Source: Gammaproteobacteria bacterium (lineage in GTDB: Bacteria > Pseudomonadota > Gammaproteobacteria > SZUA-140). From it: a stretch of DNA of 16,295 bases. The stretch covers positions 1 to 16,295 of the forward strand of contig QIHH01000226.1 of assembly GCA_003230195.1 (NCBI GenBank), read 5' to 3'. Made by a program: the position numbers and the translations under genes. Shown here piece by piece: positions 6,290 to 15,410 of the stretch. The notes beneath the pieces were generated by a model, which was not told where the DNA came from, did not search any database, and saw only the letters and a list, made by a program, of their open reading frames with translations. Numbering within the stretch: the stretch's first letter is position 1; each line of letters opens with the position of its first letter.

Positions 6290-8329
6290 GTGAGAAGAAG
6301 TTTGCAGTTAATAAAGTATATTCACAGAGGATACCGTTGTACATGGAATGGGGCATTTTGCACTTCATTGTTGATCGCAGCCGCCTGTTTTTCAACCATT
6401 TCTGCGGCGAAAAATATCACCCTTAATCTTAAGGATGCAGATATCAGTGCGGTGATCAGCACGGTATCTGAGGCGACCGGTAAAAATTTCATTGTTGATC
6501 CTCGGGTGAAGGGCAAGGTGACCATTATTTCCTCTCACCCAATGGCGAGCGAAGAGCTTTATAGCGTCTTTTTATCGATTTTGGAGGTGCACGGATTTTC
6601 AGCGGTACCCAGTGGCAATGTGATTAAGATTTTGCCGGATGCAAGTGCTAAGCAGAAAGCGATGCCGTTGGCGGATGATGAATTCCCTGGTGAAGGTGAT
6701 CAGATTGTGACCCGCGTGATTGCGCTCAAAAATGTCTCCTCTTCCCAACTCGTGCCTATTTTGCGGCCATTGGTACCGCAGCAAGGGCATCTTGCCGCCT
6801 ACGTGCCTGCAAATATCCTGATCATCTCTGATCGAGCCGCTAACATTGCGCGCTTGATGAATATCATTAGGCGTATCGATACCCCAAGCAATGATCAAAT
6901 CGAAATTATCCAGCTAGAACATGCCTCGGCTGCCGAAGTGGTGCGTATTATGACGTCTCTGGAGCAGAAGGGTAAAGGAAAGGGAAAGGGAATCGGTGCC
7001 TCTACCGGTGGCGCGCCCATTTTGATTGCTGATGAGCGTACCAATAGTATTCTGGTGGGCGGAGGTAAAGCTGGGCGTTTGAGAATTAAGGCGATTATTT
7101 CTCATCTGGACACACCACTGGATAAGGGCGGTAATACTCGCGTGATTTACCTCCGGTATGCGCAGGCTGAAGATATGGTTAAAGTACTCACGGGTGTCAG
7201 TAAGAGCGTTGAGAGACAGGGTAAAGGGAAGGGTGCAGCAGCGAACAAGGCGAAAGTCGATATTCAGGCCGATGAAGCGACCAATGCATTGGTGATTACT
7301 GCTCCCCCCGATATTTTTCGTTCGCTGGAGTCGGTGATCAAACAGCTTGATATACGCCGCGCGCAGGTGCTGATTGAAACGGTGATCGCTGAAGTTTCTG
7401 AAAATCTTAGCAACGAACTTGGAGTGCAGTGGGTTTTTGATGGTACCCCTGCTGGTGACCAGCCAGTCGGCGTGGTCAATTTTGGTGCCGGTTCTGGTGG
7501 TAGCATTGCCGAGATCGGTGCGGCGGTCAGTGCGGGTCTACCACCATCAATTGGCAATGGGGCGACCATTGGACTGGGTAGGTTTAACTCTAGCACGCTG
7601 AATTTTGCCGCGGTGTTAAGGGTGCTTAAGGGCGATGGCACCACCAATATCCTTTCAACGCCAACATTGGTGACGATGGATAACGAAGAGGCGGAGATTG
7701 TGATCGGTCAGACAGTGCCGTTTATCACTGGTGCGTTTACTTCGCCTGGCGGTGGTGGCGCGACGCCAACCAACCCATTTCAGACCATCAAGCGTGAAAA
7801 CGTCGGCATCACTCTTAAAGTGAAGCCGCAGATCAATGAGGGTGATGCTGTGAAGCTGGAGATCGAACAGACGATTGATAGTATTAGTTCGAGTGCCGTT
7901 GGCGCGGTTGATCTGATTACCAATACGCGTTCGATCAAGACCAATGTGATTGTTGATGATGGGCAGATGATTGTGCTTGGTGGGCTGATTAATGATGAAG
8001 TGCGCGAATCGGTTCAAAAAGTACCACTGCTGGGTGATATTCCGTTGCTGGGTTGGCTTTTTAGTCATAAAACTTCGAGCAAGGTTAAGCAAAATTTGAT
8101 GATGTTTCTGCAGCCAACCATTATTCGTGATGCTGCATTGTCAGCGCGCCTGACCCATAGTAAATATAGTTATCAGCGCGCGCGGCAGCTGGAGGTGAGA
8201 GACAAGGGGTTATTGATGTTGCCCAAAAATGCATCCCCAGTGATGCCAACCATGCAAGAGGCATTGGCCTTGCCACCCGTATTTGAGGTGGATGCAATAC
8301 CGGGTAGTGACAGTGTCGCCAGCGAATGA
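6290..8329 (+). CDS. gspD: Type II secretion system secretin GspD
   Basis: A 679-residue outer-membrane secretin that forms the exit channel. The long N-terminal signal sequence ends near SAA (38-40), before the mature KNITLNLKDAD. N0 (about 41-115), N1 (about 138-198), N2 (about 204-275) and N3 (about 283-357) periplasmic domains come next. The secretin barrel (about 365-612) has a Gly-rich gate loop (486-490) and the signature VPLLGDIPLLGWLF (578-591). A C-terminal S-domain-like tail (613-679) may bind a pilotin; none is encoded here. Lys-Gly runs are inserted in N2 (227-234) and N3 (311-315). The start is GTG 6290; TTG 6302 is an alternative with a purine-rich run just before it. The gene lies after the inserted element and overlaps gspE. 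Confidence 0.96.
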   Translation: MRRSLQLIKYIHRGYRCTWNGAFCTSLLIAAACFSTISAAKNITLNLKDADISAVISTVSEATGKNFIVDPRVKGKVTIISSHPMASEELYSVFLSILEVHGFSAVPSGNVIKILPDASAKQKAMPLADDEFPGEGDQIVTRVIALKNVSSSQLVPILRPLVPQQGHLAAYVPANILIISDRAANIARLMNIIRRIDTPSNDQIEIIQLEHASAAEVVRIMTSLEQKGKGKGKGIGASTGGAPILIADERTNSILVGGGKAGRLRIKAIISHLDTPLDKGGNTRVIYLRYAQAEDMVKVLTGVSKSVERQGKGKGAAANKAKVDIQADEATNALVITAPPDIFRSLESVIKQLDIRRAQVLIETVIAEVSENLSNELGVQWVFDGTPAGDQPVGVVNFGAGSGGSIAEIGAAVSAGLPPSIGNGATIGLGRFNSSTLNFAAVLRVLKGDGTTNILSTPTLVTMDNEEAEIVIGQTVPFITGAFTSPGGGGATPTNPFQTIKRENVGITLKVKPQINEGDAVKLEIEQTIDSISSSAVGAVDLITNTRSIKTNVIVDDGQMIVLGGLINDEVRESVQKVPLLGDIPLLGWLFSHKTSSKVKQNLMMFLQPTIIRDAALSARLTHSKYSYQRARQLEVRDKGLLMLPKNASPVMPTMQEALALPPVFEVDAIPGSDSVASE

Positions 8330-9884
8330 CCTTAATGAATCGGGCACCGTAGAGGTAGCGTCGATTACGACAGCGGGTAGGGTGGTGATAGAGCATGAAG
8401 CGGAAACCGTTACTGTTGAACGCCCACCATTCTCTTTTGCAAAACGCCACGGTGTGATGGTGCGTGAAATTAGCGCTGATCATTCTCTGCTGGTCTGTCG
8501 TGATAATGTCTCTGCACAGGCGCTGGCTGAAACCCGCCGTTTTCTCGGTGTGCCGCTGAAAATTGAAGAACTGGTTGAGGCGGAAGATTTTGATACCCTG
8601 ATTCAAAAAGCCTACGCCAGCGATGGCTCTAACTCGATGCAGTCGATGGGGGATCTTGGCGATGAACTCGATCTCTCCAGCATCGCGGAGGCGATGCCGG
8701 AGCCAGAAGACCTGCTGGAGACGCAGGACGACGCGCCGATCATACGACTGATTAATGCACTACTGACTGAGGCGATTAAAGAGAACGCCTCGGATATCCA
8801 TATTGAATCTTATGAAAGCCGCATGGTGGTGCGTTTTCGTGTCGATGGCGTGCTGCGTGAAGTGCTCGAACCCGCGCGAGTGATTGCACCGCTGCTGGTG
8901 TCACGCGTCAAAGTGATGGCCAAACTGGATATCGCTGAGAAACGGTTGCCGCAGGATGGCCGTATTTCATTGCGTGTTGCTGGCCGTTCGGTTGATGTGC
9001 GTGTCTCGACGCTGCCATCTGGTCATGGCGAACGTGTCGTGCTGCGACTGCTCGATAAACAGGCGGGCAGTCTTGACCTCGACCACCTTGGCATGGAGCA
9101 GAGGGAACGCGAGATCATGAACGGCATCATCCATAAGCCGCACGGGATCATTCTGGTGACCGGCCCCACCGGATCCGGTAAAACCACCACACTCTATGCA
9201 GTGCTGTCGCGTCTTAATAATAAAGATCGTAACATCATGACGGTCGAAGACCCGATCGAATATTATCTCGATGGTGTTAGCCAGACACAAGTGCAGATGA
9301 AGGTTGATATGTCATTTGCGCGTGGTTTACGTGCAATCCTACGGCAGGACCCGGATGTGGTAATGGTGGGTGAGATTCGTGACTTGGAGACCGCCGAGAT
9401 TGCAGTGCAGGCGAGTTTGACCGGTCATCTGGTACTGTCGACGCTGCATACCAATACTGCGATCGGTTCGGTGACGCGGCTGCGAGATATGGGGATCGAG
9501 CCTTTTCTGGTCTCTTCCAGTTTAATTGGTGTGTTGGCGCAGCGACTGGTGCGTCGCCTCTGTCCCGATTGTAAACGCCCCTATCAGGCCGGTAAAAAAG
9601 ATTGTGAGCGTCTCGGTGTTTCTGAGCAGACCCCGGCAACTCTTTACGCGCCGGATGGTTGTAAAAAGTGTAACTTCAACGGCTATAAAGGGCGCATGGG
9701 GATCTTTGAACTGGTCGATGTCGATGAGACCATCCGCGCCATGATTCACGATGGCACAGCGGAGCATCAGCTTGAACAGCATGCGCGTACCAAAACCAAC
9801 AGCATCTTTCAGGACGGGGTGCGTCGTGTGCTCGCCGGTGACACCTCGCTCGAAGAGGTGTTGCGCGTTACCTATGAAGAATAG
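8292..9884 (+). CDS. gspE: Type II secretion ATPase GspE
   Basis: A 530-residue cytoplasmic hexameric ATPase that powers pseudopilus assembly. An N-terminal GspL-binding region (about 1-140) precedes the N2 and catalytic domains. Walker A is GPTGSGKT (291-298), the Asp box is VEDPIEY (318-324), the Walker B region is DPDVVMVGEIRD (353-364) and the His box is TGHLVLSTLHTN (377-388). The zinc-binding tetracysteine motif typical of GspE is complete: CPDC (424-427) and CKKC (457-460). Start choice is uncertain. ATG 8292 overlaps gspD by 38 nt with GAGG only 3 nt upstream; TTG 8283, GTG 8307 and GTG 8313 are alternatives. Everything from the RVVTV strand onward is conserved-looking. Confidence 0.96.
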   Translation: MQYRVVTVSPANDLNESGTVEVASITTAGRVVIEHEAETVTVERPPFSFAKRHGVMVREISADHSLLVCRDNVSAQALAETRRFLGVPLKIEELVEAEDFDTLIQKAYASDGSNSMQSMGDLGDELDLSSIAEAMPEPEDLLETQDDAPIIRLINALLTEAIKENASDIHIESYESRMVVRFRVDGVLREVLEPARVIAPLLVSRVKVMAKLDIAEKRLPQDGRISLRVAGRSVDVRVSTLPSGHGERVVLRLLDKQAGSLDLDHLGMEQREREIMNGIIHKPHGIILVTGPTGSGKTTTLYAVLSRLNNKDRNIMTVEDPIEYYLDGVSQTQVQMKVDMSFARGLRAILRQDPDVVMVGEIRDLETAEIAVQASLTGHLVLSTLHTNTAIGSVTRLRDMGIEPFLVSSSLIGVLAQRLVRRLCPDCKRPYQAGKKDCERLGVSEQTPATLYAPDGCKKCNFNGYKGRMGIFELVDVDETIRAMIHDGTAEHQLEQHARTKTNSIFQDGVRRVLAGDTSLEEVLRVTYEE

Positions 9885-9897
9885 GTGCGAATAACTC

Positions 9898-11115
9898 GTG
9901 GGTGCTTTTGAATACAAAGCGCTTGATAGTAGCGGCCGTGAACGCAAAGGGGTGCTAGAAGGCGATACCGCACGCCAAGTGCGCCAACAACTGCGGGATC
10001 AAGGGATGGCACCACTTGACGTGGTCGAAGTGGTGCAACGAGAAAAGCGCTCGGACGGGCGCCCTGCTTCATTCCAGCGGGGTATTAACGCTACTGACCT
10101 TGCGCTGATTACCCGCCAGCTTTCGACGCTGGTTCAATCTGGCTTGCCAATCGAAGAGGCACTGCGCGCAGTCTCGCAGCAGTGCGAAAAGCCACGTCTC
10201 AAAAGCATGCTGGTCGGGGTGCGTTCCAAGGTGATGGAAGGCCATACGCTGGCGACCGCGCTGGGTGATTTCCCGCATGTCTTCACCGACCTCTATCGCG
10301 CCACGGTGGCCGCTGGTGAGCAGTCGGGCCATCTTGATGTGGTGCTAGATCGGCTTGCCGATTACACAGAGACGCGCCAGCAGATGCGGCAGGAGATAAC
10401 GCAGGCATTGATTTATCCAGTGGTGTTGGTTGTCGTGTCGATTCTCGTGGTGAGCTTGTTGCTTGCGTTTGTCGTACCAGAAGTTGTTAAGGTGTTTGAT
10501 GATATGGGGCAGGAACTGCCAACGTTGACGGTGGTGATGATTGCCACCAGTGATTTTATTCGTGAATCTGGCCTGCTGTTATTGGCTGTGGTAGTGGTGC
10601 TGTTTGTTGTTATGAAGGCAGTTTTGCGCAAGCCGAGGCCAAAGCGCTGGTCTCATCATTTACAGCTGAAGATACCGCTGATTTCTAAACTGGTTCGCGG
10701 TGCCAACGCAGCACGTTTTGCACGCACGCTGAGTATTTTGAGTCAGAGTGGGGTGCCGGTACTGGAGGCGTTACGGATTGCGGAGCAGGTCGTTTCGAAT
10801 ATTCCGATGCGTAGCGCGGTGGAGACGGCGGCAAAACATGTGAGTGAAGGTGCTAGTATGCACAAGGCGCTAGAAAAGAGTGGTTATTTCCCACCGATGA
10901 CCATACATCTCATCGCAAGTGGCGAAAGCAGCGGTAAACTTGATGAGATGCTGGCGCGAGCGGCCGATAGTCAGGAACTGGAACTTAATGCTGTCATGAA
11001 GATAGTGATGGGTGTGTTTGGCCCGATAATAATTCTGGTGATGGGTGGTGCTGTCATGCTGATTATTCTCGCAATCCTGCTGCCAATCTTTAATATGAAT
11101 GAGTTAATGATTTAA
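9898..11115 (+). CDS. gspF: Type II secretion inner-membrane platform protein GspF
   Basis: A 405-residue polytopic membrane protein, the usual family length, that couples GspE to pseudopilin extrusion. The N-terminus GAFEYKALD is typical of GspF. Two T2SF domains (about 69-192 and 272-394) are visible, with repeated motifs SGLPIEEALR (81-90) and SGVPVLEALR (284-293), and the glycine-containing AAGEQSGHLD (138-147) and ASGESSGKLDE (340-350). Three membrane spans lie at about 171-194, 223-243 and 370-398. The start is GTG 9898, 13 nt after gspE, with AGGTG about 10 nt upstream. The conserved N-terminal residues leave no good alternative start. Confidence 0.96.
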   Translation: MGAFEYKALDSSGRERKGVLEGDTARQVRQQLRDQGMAPLDVVEVVQREKRSDGRPASFQRGINATDLALITRQLSTLVQSGLPIEEALRAVSQQCEKPRLKSMLVGVRSKVMEGHTLATALGDFPHVFTDLYRATVAAGEQSGHLDVVLDRLADYTETRQQMRQEITQALIYPVVLVVVSILVVSLLLAFVVPEVVKVFDDMGQELPTLTVVMIATSDFIRESGLLLLAVVVVLFVVMKAVLRKPRPKRWSHHLQLKIPLISKLVRGANAARFARTLSILSQSGVPVLEALRIAEQVVSNIPMRSAVETAAKHVSEGASMHKALEKSGYFPPMTIHLIASGESSGKLDEMLARAADSQELELNAVMKIVMGVFGPIIILVMGGAVMLIILAILLPIFNMNELMI

Positions 11116-11166
11116 TGGCGCAGTGACTTTGAACCCAATAAAGTAAAGAGAGAAAGGAAGGCTTAG

Positions 11167-11580
11167 ATGAAAATATCAAGATATAACAGAGGTAAGACAG
11201 GCCGTGGTTTTACCTTGATTGAAGTACTGGTGGTGATTGTTATCCTCGGCATCCTTGCGTCGTTTGTGGTGCCCAACATCATGGACAAGCCGGGCCAGGC
11301 GAAGACCACCAAGGCTAAGTCCGACGTGCGTACAATTGAAAGTGCGTTGAATATGTATAAGCTGGAAAACCATGACTACCCCGGTACCGATGAAGGGCTG
11401 GAGGCATTGGTTGGTAATGAGTTACCACGTCTGCCGACAGATCCGTGGGATAACGCCTATTTTTACCTTAACCCTGGACAAAATGGTGTGATTGATATCT
11501 ATTCACTGGGGCGTGATGGGGCGCAGGGTGGTGAAGGTGAAGATGCCGATATTGGTAACTGGAACCTCAGCGGCGAGTAA
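11167..11580 (+). CDS. gspG: Type II secretion major pseudopilin GspG
   Basis: A 137-residue precursor of the major pseudopilin. The prepilin peptidase site is RG|FTLIE, cleaved after Gly14, with Glu at +5 (residue 19) and a hydrophobic helix to about 35. The C-terminal globular part has the GspG landmarks: YPGTDEGLEAL (71-81), PTDPWDNAYFYLNPG (90-104) and a calcium-binding loop with acidic residues D117, D126 and D128. A strong Shine-Dalgarno, AAGGAAGG, ends 5 nt before the ATG. This fits the high expression needed for the major subunit and sets it apart from its weakly signalled neighbours. It follows gspF by 51 nt, in which I see no terminator or promoter. Confidence 0.97.
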   Translation: MKISRYNRGKTGRGFTLIEVLVVIVILGILASFVVPNIMDKPGQAKTTKAKSDVRTIESALNMYKLENHDYPGTDEGLEALVGNELPRLPTDPWDNAYFYLNPGQNGVIDIYSLGRDGAQGGEGEDADIGNWNLSGE

Positions 11581-11595
11581 TCCTGGCGCTAATTC

Positions 11596-12159
11596 ATGAA
11601 GCAGTTACCCGCATTCAGCTGCAGTTGCCGACGCGCTGCGGGTTTTACCTTGATCGAGCTGATGGTGGTGGCGTTGATCATTGGCATCACCCTCACCTTT
11701 GTTGTGGTGGGGTTTGATCGTGATGTCGATGATGAGGTGCAGACCGAGGCGCAACGCCTTGCTGCGTTAGTCACGCTGGCGGCACAGGAGTCGGTGCTGC
11801 ACTCCAAAGAGCATGCACTGGAGTTTGGTCACGATAGTTACAAATTTCTCATACTAAATGATGATACCGGCCAGTGGCAGGCGCCAGATGATGACGACAT
11901 GCTACGCGAGCGCAAGATGCCCAAAGGTATCTACTTGGAGCTTTATCTTGAAGGGCATGAGTTTGCATTTGAGGAAGAAGCTGAGGCTGCTGCCAACGGC
12001 GATGGAGAGACAGAATCGGTGGCGAGCGGCCCACGGGTTTATATGTTATCAAGCGGGGAGATGAGTCCCTTTGAAGCAGAACTGCGCCATGACGATGGTG
12101 AAGCACGCTTTGTGGTAAAGGCGGGCATTACCGGTAAGGTTGAGATAGAGCAGGAGTGA
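11596..12159 (+). CDS. gspH: Type II secretion minor pseudopilin GspH
   Basis: A 187-residue minor pseudopilin. The cleavage site is AG|FTLIE after Gly16, with Glu21 at +5 and a hydrophobic helix to about 40. The globular domain is typical of GspH: a QRLAALVTLAAQESVLHSK helix (53-71), the ALEFG strand (74-78) and a beta-rich C-terminus. Residues 126-140 are a low-complexity acidic and Ala/Gly-rich insertion between two predicted strands, probably a surface loop. The precursor N-terminus contains two cysteines (9 and 11) that are removed on processing. The ATG lies 15 nt after gspG, with no strong Shine-Dalgarno. The stop overlaps the gspI start. Confidence 0.92.
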   Translation: MKQLPAFSCSCRRAAGFTLIELMVVALIIGITLTFVVVGFDRDVDDEVQTEAQRLAALVTLAAQESVLHSKEHALEFGHDSYKFLILNDDTGQWQAPDDDDMLRERKMPKGIYLELYLEGHEFAFEEEAEAAANGDGETESVASGPRVYMLSSGEMSPFEAELRHDDGEARFVVKAGITGKVEIEQE

Positions 12160-12551
12160 TGAACGCTCACCTCTATCCATTGCGATTAAAACGCATGCGT
12201 GGTTTTACGCTTTTAGAGGTGATGGTAGCACTGGCAGTGATTGCGATTGGCCTCGGTGCAGTGATTACCGAGGCGAGTCGCAACATCAGTAACGCCACAT
12301 TATTGGAAGCCAAGACACTGGCGCATTGGGTTGCGACTAATAAAGTGGTTGAGATGCAGGTGACCAAAGCGTGGCCGAGAGCGGGTGAGGAGTTGGGTGA
12401 CGTCGAAATGGCTGGGCGTGACTGGTACTGGACCGTTATTACTATCGATACCCCGGATGAGCGTGTTAAACGGATAGATGTGGCAGTGCGCACCGATTCA
12501 GGTAGCGAAAAACCGGTTGTAAAGGTGATCGCTTATCTGGGGGAGCCATGA
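12159..12551 (+). CDS. gspI: Type II secretion minor pseudopilin GspI
   Basis: A 130-residue minor pseudopilin and tip-complex nucleator with GspJ and GspK. The prepilin site is MRG|FTLLE after Gly15, with Glu20 at +5. The helix continues VMVALAVIAIGLGAV, followed by ASRNISNATLLEAKTLAHWV, typical of GspI. AWPRAGEELGDVEMAGRDWYW (70-90) is the conserved central part. The TGA of gspH and this ATG share one base (TGATG), and GTG 12156 is an in-frame alternative one codon earlier. AGGAG lies immediately upstream, inside the gspH end. The close overlap suggests translational coupling. Confidence 0.95.
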   Translation: MNAHLYPLRLKRMRGFTLLEVMVALAVIAIGLGAVITEASRNISNATLLEAKTLAHWVATNKVVEMQVTKAWPRAGEELGDVEMAGRDWYWTVITIDTPDERVKRIDVAVRTDSGSEKPVVKVIAYLGEP

Positions 12552-13198
12552 GGTATCGACGTAACACAGGCTTTACCTTGATAGAACTACTAGTCGCGAT
12601 GTCGATCTTTGCAGTGGTGGCAGTGATGGCCTATGGTGGCCTTGATTCCGTGCTTAAGATGCGCAAACAAGGCGATGAACATTCCGTCAAACTGGCCGCA
12701 TTGCAGACTTCATTTGCGATTCTTGAGCGCGATATTGAGCAGGTGGTGAATCGTTCGGTTCGTGATGACTTTGGTGATAACCAGCCACCCATGATGGGGG
12801 GTGATGAAGCGTTGGAGTTTACCCGTACCGGGCGGCGTAACCCGGGTGGTTTTAGACGTAGTAATTTACAGCGTATTGCTTATGGTATTGAAGATGAGCA
12901 GTTGATGCGTGCAAGTTGGTTGGTGCTGGACCGTGCGCAGGATAGTGAAGCCACCTCCGGGCCTCTGTTTGAGGGGGTTGATGTGATCAAATTTAGTTAT
13001 CTTGACCACCAGCTTGCATGGCAAAGTGAGTGGCCAGTACGAAACCTGACACAGGCAACTGCCTCGCCGCCGGGTTTACCGAGGGCAATTGAGTTGATTA
13101 TTGAAAGTGAGCAGTGGGGTGAGATTCGGCGGGTCTTTCGTGTGGTGGGAGTTAAATCTACCCCTCAGACTGAGGGTGGTTCAGGCGATGGTTCGTGA
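12548..13198 (+). CDS. gspJ: Type II secretion minor pseudopilin GspJ
   Basis: A 216-residue minor pseudopilin of the GspI-J-K tip. The leader is short: TG|FTLIE cleaved after Gly8, with Glu13 at +5 and a hydrophobic helix to about 30. Family landmarks include FAILERDIEQVVNRSVRD (51-68), the GGDEALEFTRTGRRNPGG stretch (84-101), the QRIAYGIEDEQLMR strand pair (108-121) and a C-terminal AIELIIESEQWGEIRRVFRV (178-197). The tail after about 203 is Gly/Ser-rich and probably disordered. The ATG overlaps the gspI stop as ATGA, so translation is probably coupled. Confidence 0.95.
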   Translation: MRYRRNTGFTLIELLVAMSIFAVVAVMAYGGLDSVLKMRKQGDEHSVKLAALQTSFAILERDIEQVVNRSVRDDFGDNQPPMMGGDEALEFTRTGRRNPGGFRRSNLQRIAYGIEDEQLMRASWLVLDRAQDSEATSGPLFEGVDVIKFSYLDHQLAWQSEWPVRNLTQATASPPGLPRAIELIIESEQWGEIRRVFRVVGVKSTPQTEGGSGDGS

Positions 13199-13200
13199 TA

Positions 13201-14163
13201 ATGAGACAAACTAACCAGTCTGGTGCGGCATTGATTACCGCCATTTTAATTACCGCGATTGCAACGATTGCAGCGGTGTCGATGGCTTCGCGTCAGCATC
13301 TTGATATTCGGCGCACCACCAACGTGATCGAATCTTCACAGGCCTATCTGTTTGCATTGGGTGCTGAAGAGTGGGGTAAACAGATGCTGGTGCGTGATCG
13401 GCAGAATAATCAGGTGGACCATCTGGAAGAAGATTGGGCGACGATGTTGCCACCGATTGATGTCGAAGGCGGACGTATCGCGGGGCAGATTGAAGATCTA
13501 CAGGGACGTTTTAATCTCAATAATCTGGTGATAGACTCGCCGCCGAATCCACAAGGAGGCCAGCAGGCAGCCGAGCAGGTGAGTCAGCTGGACATGGATC
13601 GCCTGCAGCGTCTGCTGAGAGCACTGGGTCTCAATGAAGATCTGCGTTTTGCAATTCTGGACTGGATTGATGAAGATGCAAACGTCAGTATCCCGGGTGG
13701 CGCAGAAGATTTTTCATATCTGGGGCTTGAGCCGCCATATCGTACACCTAATGCGATGATGGTGAGCACCAGCGAGTTGTTGTTGATTAACGGGGTCTCT
13801 CGCGAGATTTACGATATGTTATGGCCGCATGTCACGGTGTTGCCTGAATATACCGAGATCAATGTTAATACTGCGAGTGCTGAAGTATTGATGGCAGTGG
13901 TGGACGGCTTGAATTCGGCGGATGCAGAGCAGTTGATCGAAGGCCGCGGCACTGATGGTTATGCAACGGTCGGTGTTTTTGTTGGTCATGCAGTTGTTGC
14001 AGGGCGACTGAGTGGTAATGACGGCCTTAGTGTAGAGACAAAATACTTTATAATAAACGCCGAGTCTGAATTTGGGCGAGGCCGCACAAGCCTGTATAGT
14101 TTGGTGGTGAGAGATGATAACGGAAAAGTGGAAGTAGCCATGCGCGCACAGGGTGTTTATTAA
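13201..14163 (+). CDS. gspK: Type II secretion minor pseudopilin GspK
   Basis: A 320-residue pseudopilin that caps the pseudopilus tip. The N-terminus reads QSG|AALIT with cleavage after Gly8. The +5 position is Thr, not Glu, as is characteristic of GspK, which needs no Glu5 because nothing precedes it at the tip. The large globular domain contains IEDLQGRFNLNNL (98-110), the acidic FAILDWIDEDAN (155-166), and INVNTASAEVLMAV, a helix-hairpin-helix-like stretch of the alpha-domain. ATG 13201 lies 2 nt after the gspJ stop. GTG 13195 overlaps that stop by 4 nt and would add two residues; I prefer ATG but cannot exclude GTG. It ends in TAATG, sharing one base with gspL. Confidence 0.94.
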   Translation: MRQTNQSGAALITAILITAIATIAAVSMASRQHLDIRRTTNVIESSQAYLFALGAEEWGKQMLVRDRQNNQVDHLEEDWATMLPPIDVEGGRIAGQIEDLQGRFNLNNLVIDSPPNPQGGQQAAEQVSQLDMDRLQRLLRALGLNEDLRFAILDWIDEDANVSIPGGAEDFSYLGLEPPYRTPNAMMVSTSELLLINGVSREIYDMLWPHVTVLPEYTEINVNTASAEVLMAVVDGLNSADAEQLIEGRGTDGYATVGVFVGHAVVAGRLSGNDGLSVETKYFIINAESEFGRGRTSLYSLVVRDDNGKVEVAMRAQGVY

Positions 14164-15410
14164 TGCAGTCAAAGCTTTATATTCGGTTGAAGAGTGACAG
14201 TGCGCCAGCAGTGCAGACGTTGCTTGTCGCGGAAGATGGTACACATGCAGCGTCACAGGAGACCACATTAAACGAGCTGGCTGCGTTGGCGAATGGCTGT
14301 CGCGTGATTGTGATTGTGCCCACGACCGAGTTATCAGTGATGTCGGCTGCGGTACCGAGCCGCAACCGCCAGCGTATTCTGAGCGCGGTGCCTTATATTC
14401 TTGAAGATCAACTGGCGAGCGATGTTGATCAGCTCCATTTTGTGATCGATTCACCTGATGCTGCCGGGCAGGTGGCCACCGTGGTGGTCGAGCATCAGAA
14501 GATGGTGCAGTGGCTTGAGTTATTACGCACCCATGGCGTTGAGCCACATATGATTGTTGCCGATCTCTGTTGCCTGCCTGTTTCTGAGACACCGCAGTGG
14601 ACACTGTTGTTAGAGGATAACAGCGCGTTGCTGAGCACAGGCCATAACCGGGGCTTTGCGGTGGATCGCGATAATCTGATGTTGATGCTGCGCAGTGCGC
14701 TACAGGCGTGTGAACAAGCGGCTGCTGCGCCTGAACAGTTACGTCTGGTGAGTAGTACAGAATCGGCTGATGACTTGGCGCTGGCTGCACAGCTGAGTGA
14801 GTTCGACTTGGTGGTCAGCCGTGATGATGAAGCCGTCGATGCGCTGGCCCTGTTTGCACAGGAGCTAGATGAAAAGCGGACATTGAATCTACTGCAGGGA
14901 CAATATAGTCGCCGAGACCAGTTGGGCAAACTGCTGCGCCCATGGCGTGCTGCAGCTGCAATGCTGGTTGCGTTGATACTTTTTTCGGGCGGTATGACGG
15001 TACTCGACTATTTTGAGTTGCGCGGCGAGCAGGCAGCACTGAAAAAACATATTGAGCAGACTTATCTTGCGTCCTGCCCTGGTGCAAAGCGGATTGTGAA
15101 CGCAAAGGCGCAGATGATGCAGTGCCTTAAAAAATTACGTGGTGGCGGTAGCTCCAGTGATGATGGGCTATTAGTGATGTTGTCATCAGTAGGCGATGCG
15201 CTGAAAGCAGCCGGAGGGCTACAGTTGCAACGGATAAGCTATCGCAATGGGCAACTCGATATGGCACTAGCGATTGCTGATATTCAGGTGCTTGACCAGT
15301 TGAAGCAGCGGATGATTAAAGACGCCGGGCTACAGGTAGAGATTCTTTCTGCGACTTCGCGCGATAATCGTGTTGAAGCGCGTCTGCAATTAAAAGGTAA
15401 AGGAGCATGA
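14163..15410 (+). CDS. gspL: Type II secretion platform protein GspL
   Basis: A 415-residue bitopic inner-membrane protein that holds GspE at the membrane. The cytoplasmic actin-like part (about 1-240) carries RILSAVPYILEDQLASDVDQ (71-90), a GspL hallmark, followed by HFVID. LNLLQGQYSRRD (241-252), also typical of the family, leads into the membrane span at about 261-281. A periplasmic coiled segment (about 285-325) and a ferredoxin-like domain that pairs with GspM (about 333-413) complete it. The start overlaps the gspK stop by one base and the stop overlaps the gspM ATG as ATGA. Confidence 0.95.
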   Translation: MQSKLYIRLKSDSAPAVQTLLVAEDGTHAASQETTLNELAALANGCRVIVIVPTTELSVMSAAVPSRNRQRILSAVPYILEDQLASDVDQLHFVIDSPDAAGQVATVVVEHQKMVQWLELLRTHGVEPHMIVADLCCLPVSETPQWTLLLEDNSALLSTGHNRGFAVDRDNLMLMLRSALQACEQAAAAPEQLRLVSSTESADDLALAAQLSEFDLVVSRDDEAVDALALFAQELDEKRTLNLLQGQYSRRDQLGKLLRPWRAAAAMLVALILFSGGMTVLDYFELRGEQAALKKHIEQTYLASCPGAKRIVNAKAQMMQCLKKLRGGGSSSDDGLLVMLSSVGDALKAAGGLQLQRISYRNGQLDMALAIADIQVLDQLKQRMIKDAGLQVEILSATSRDNRVEARLQLKGKGA

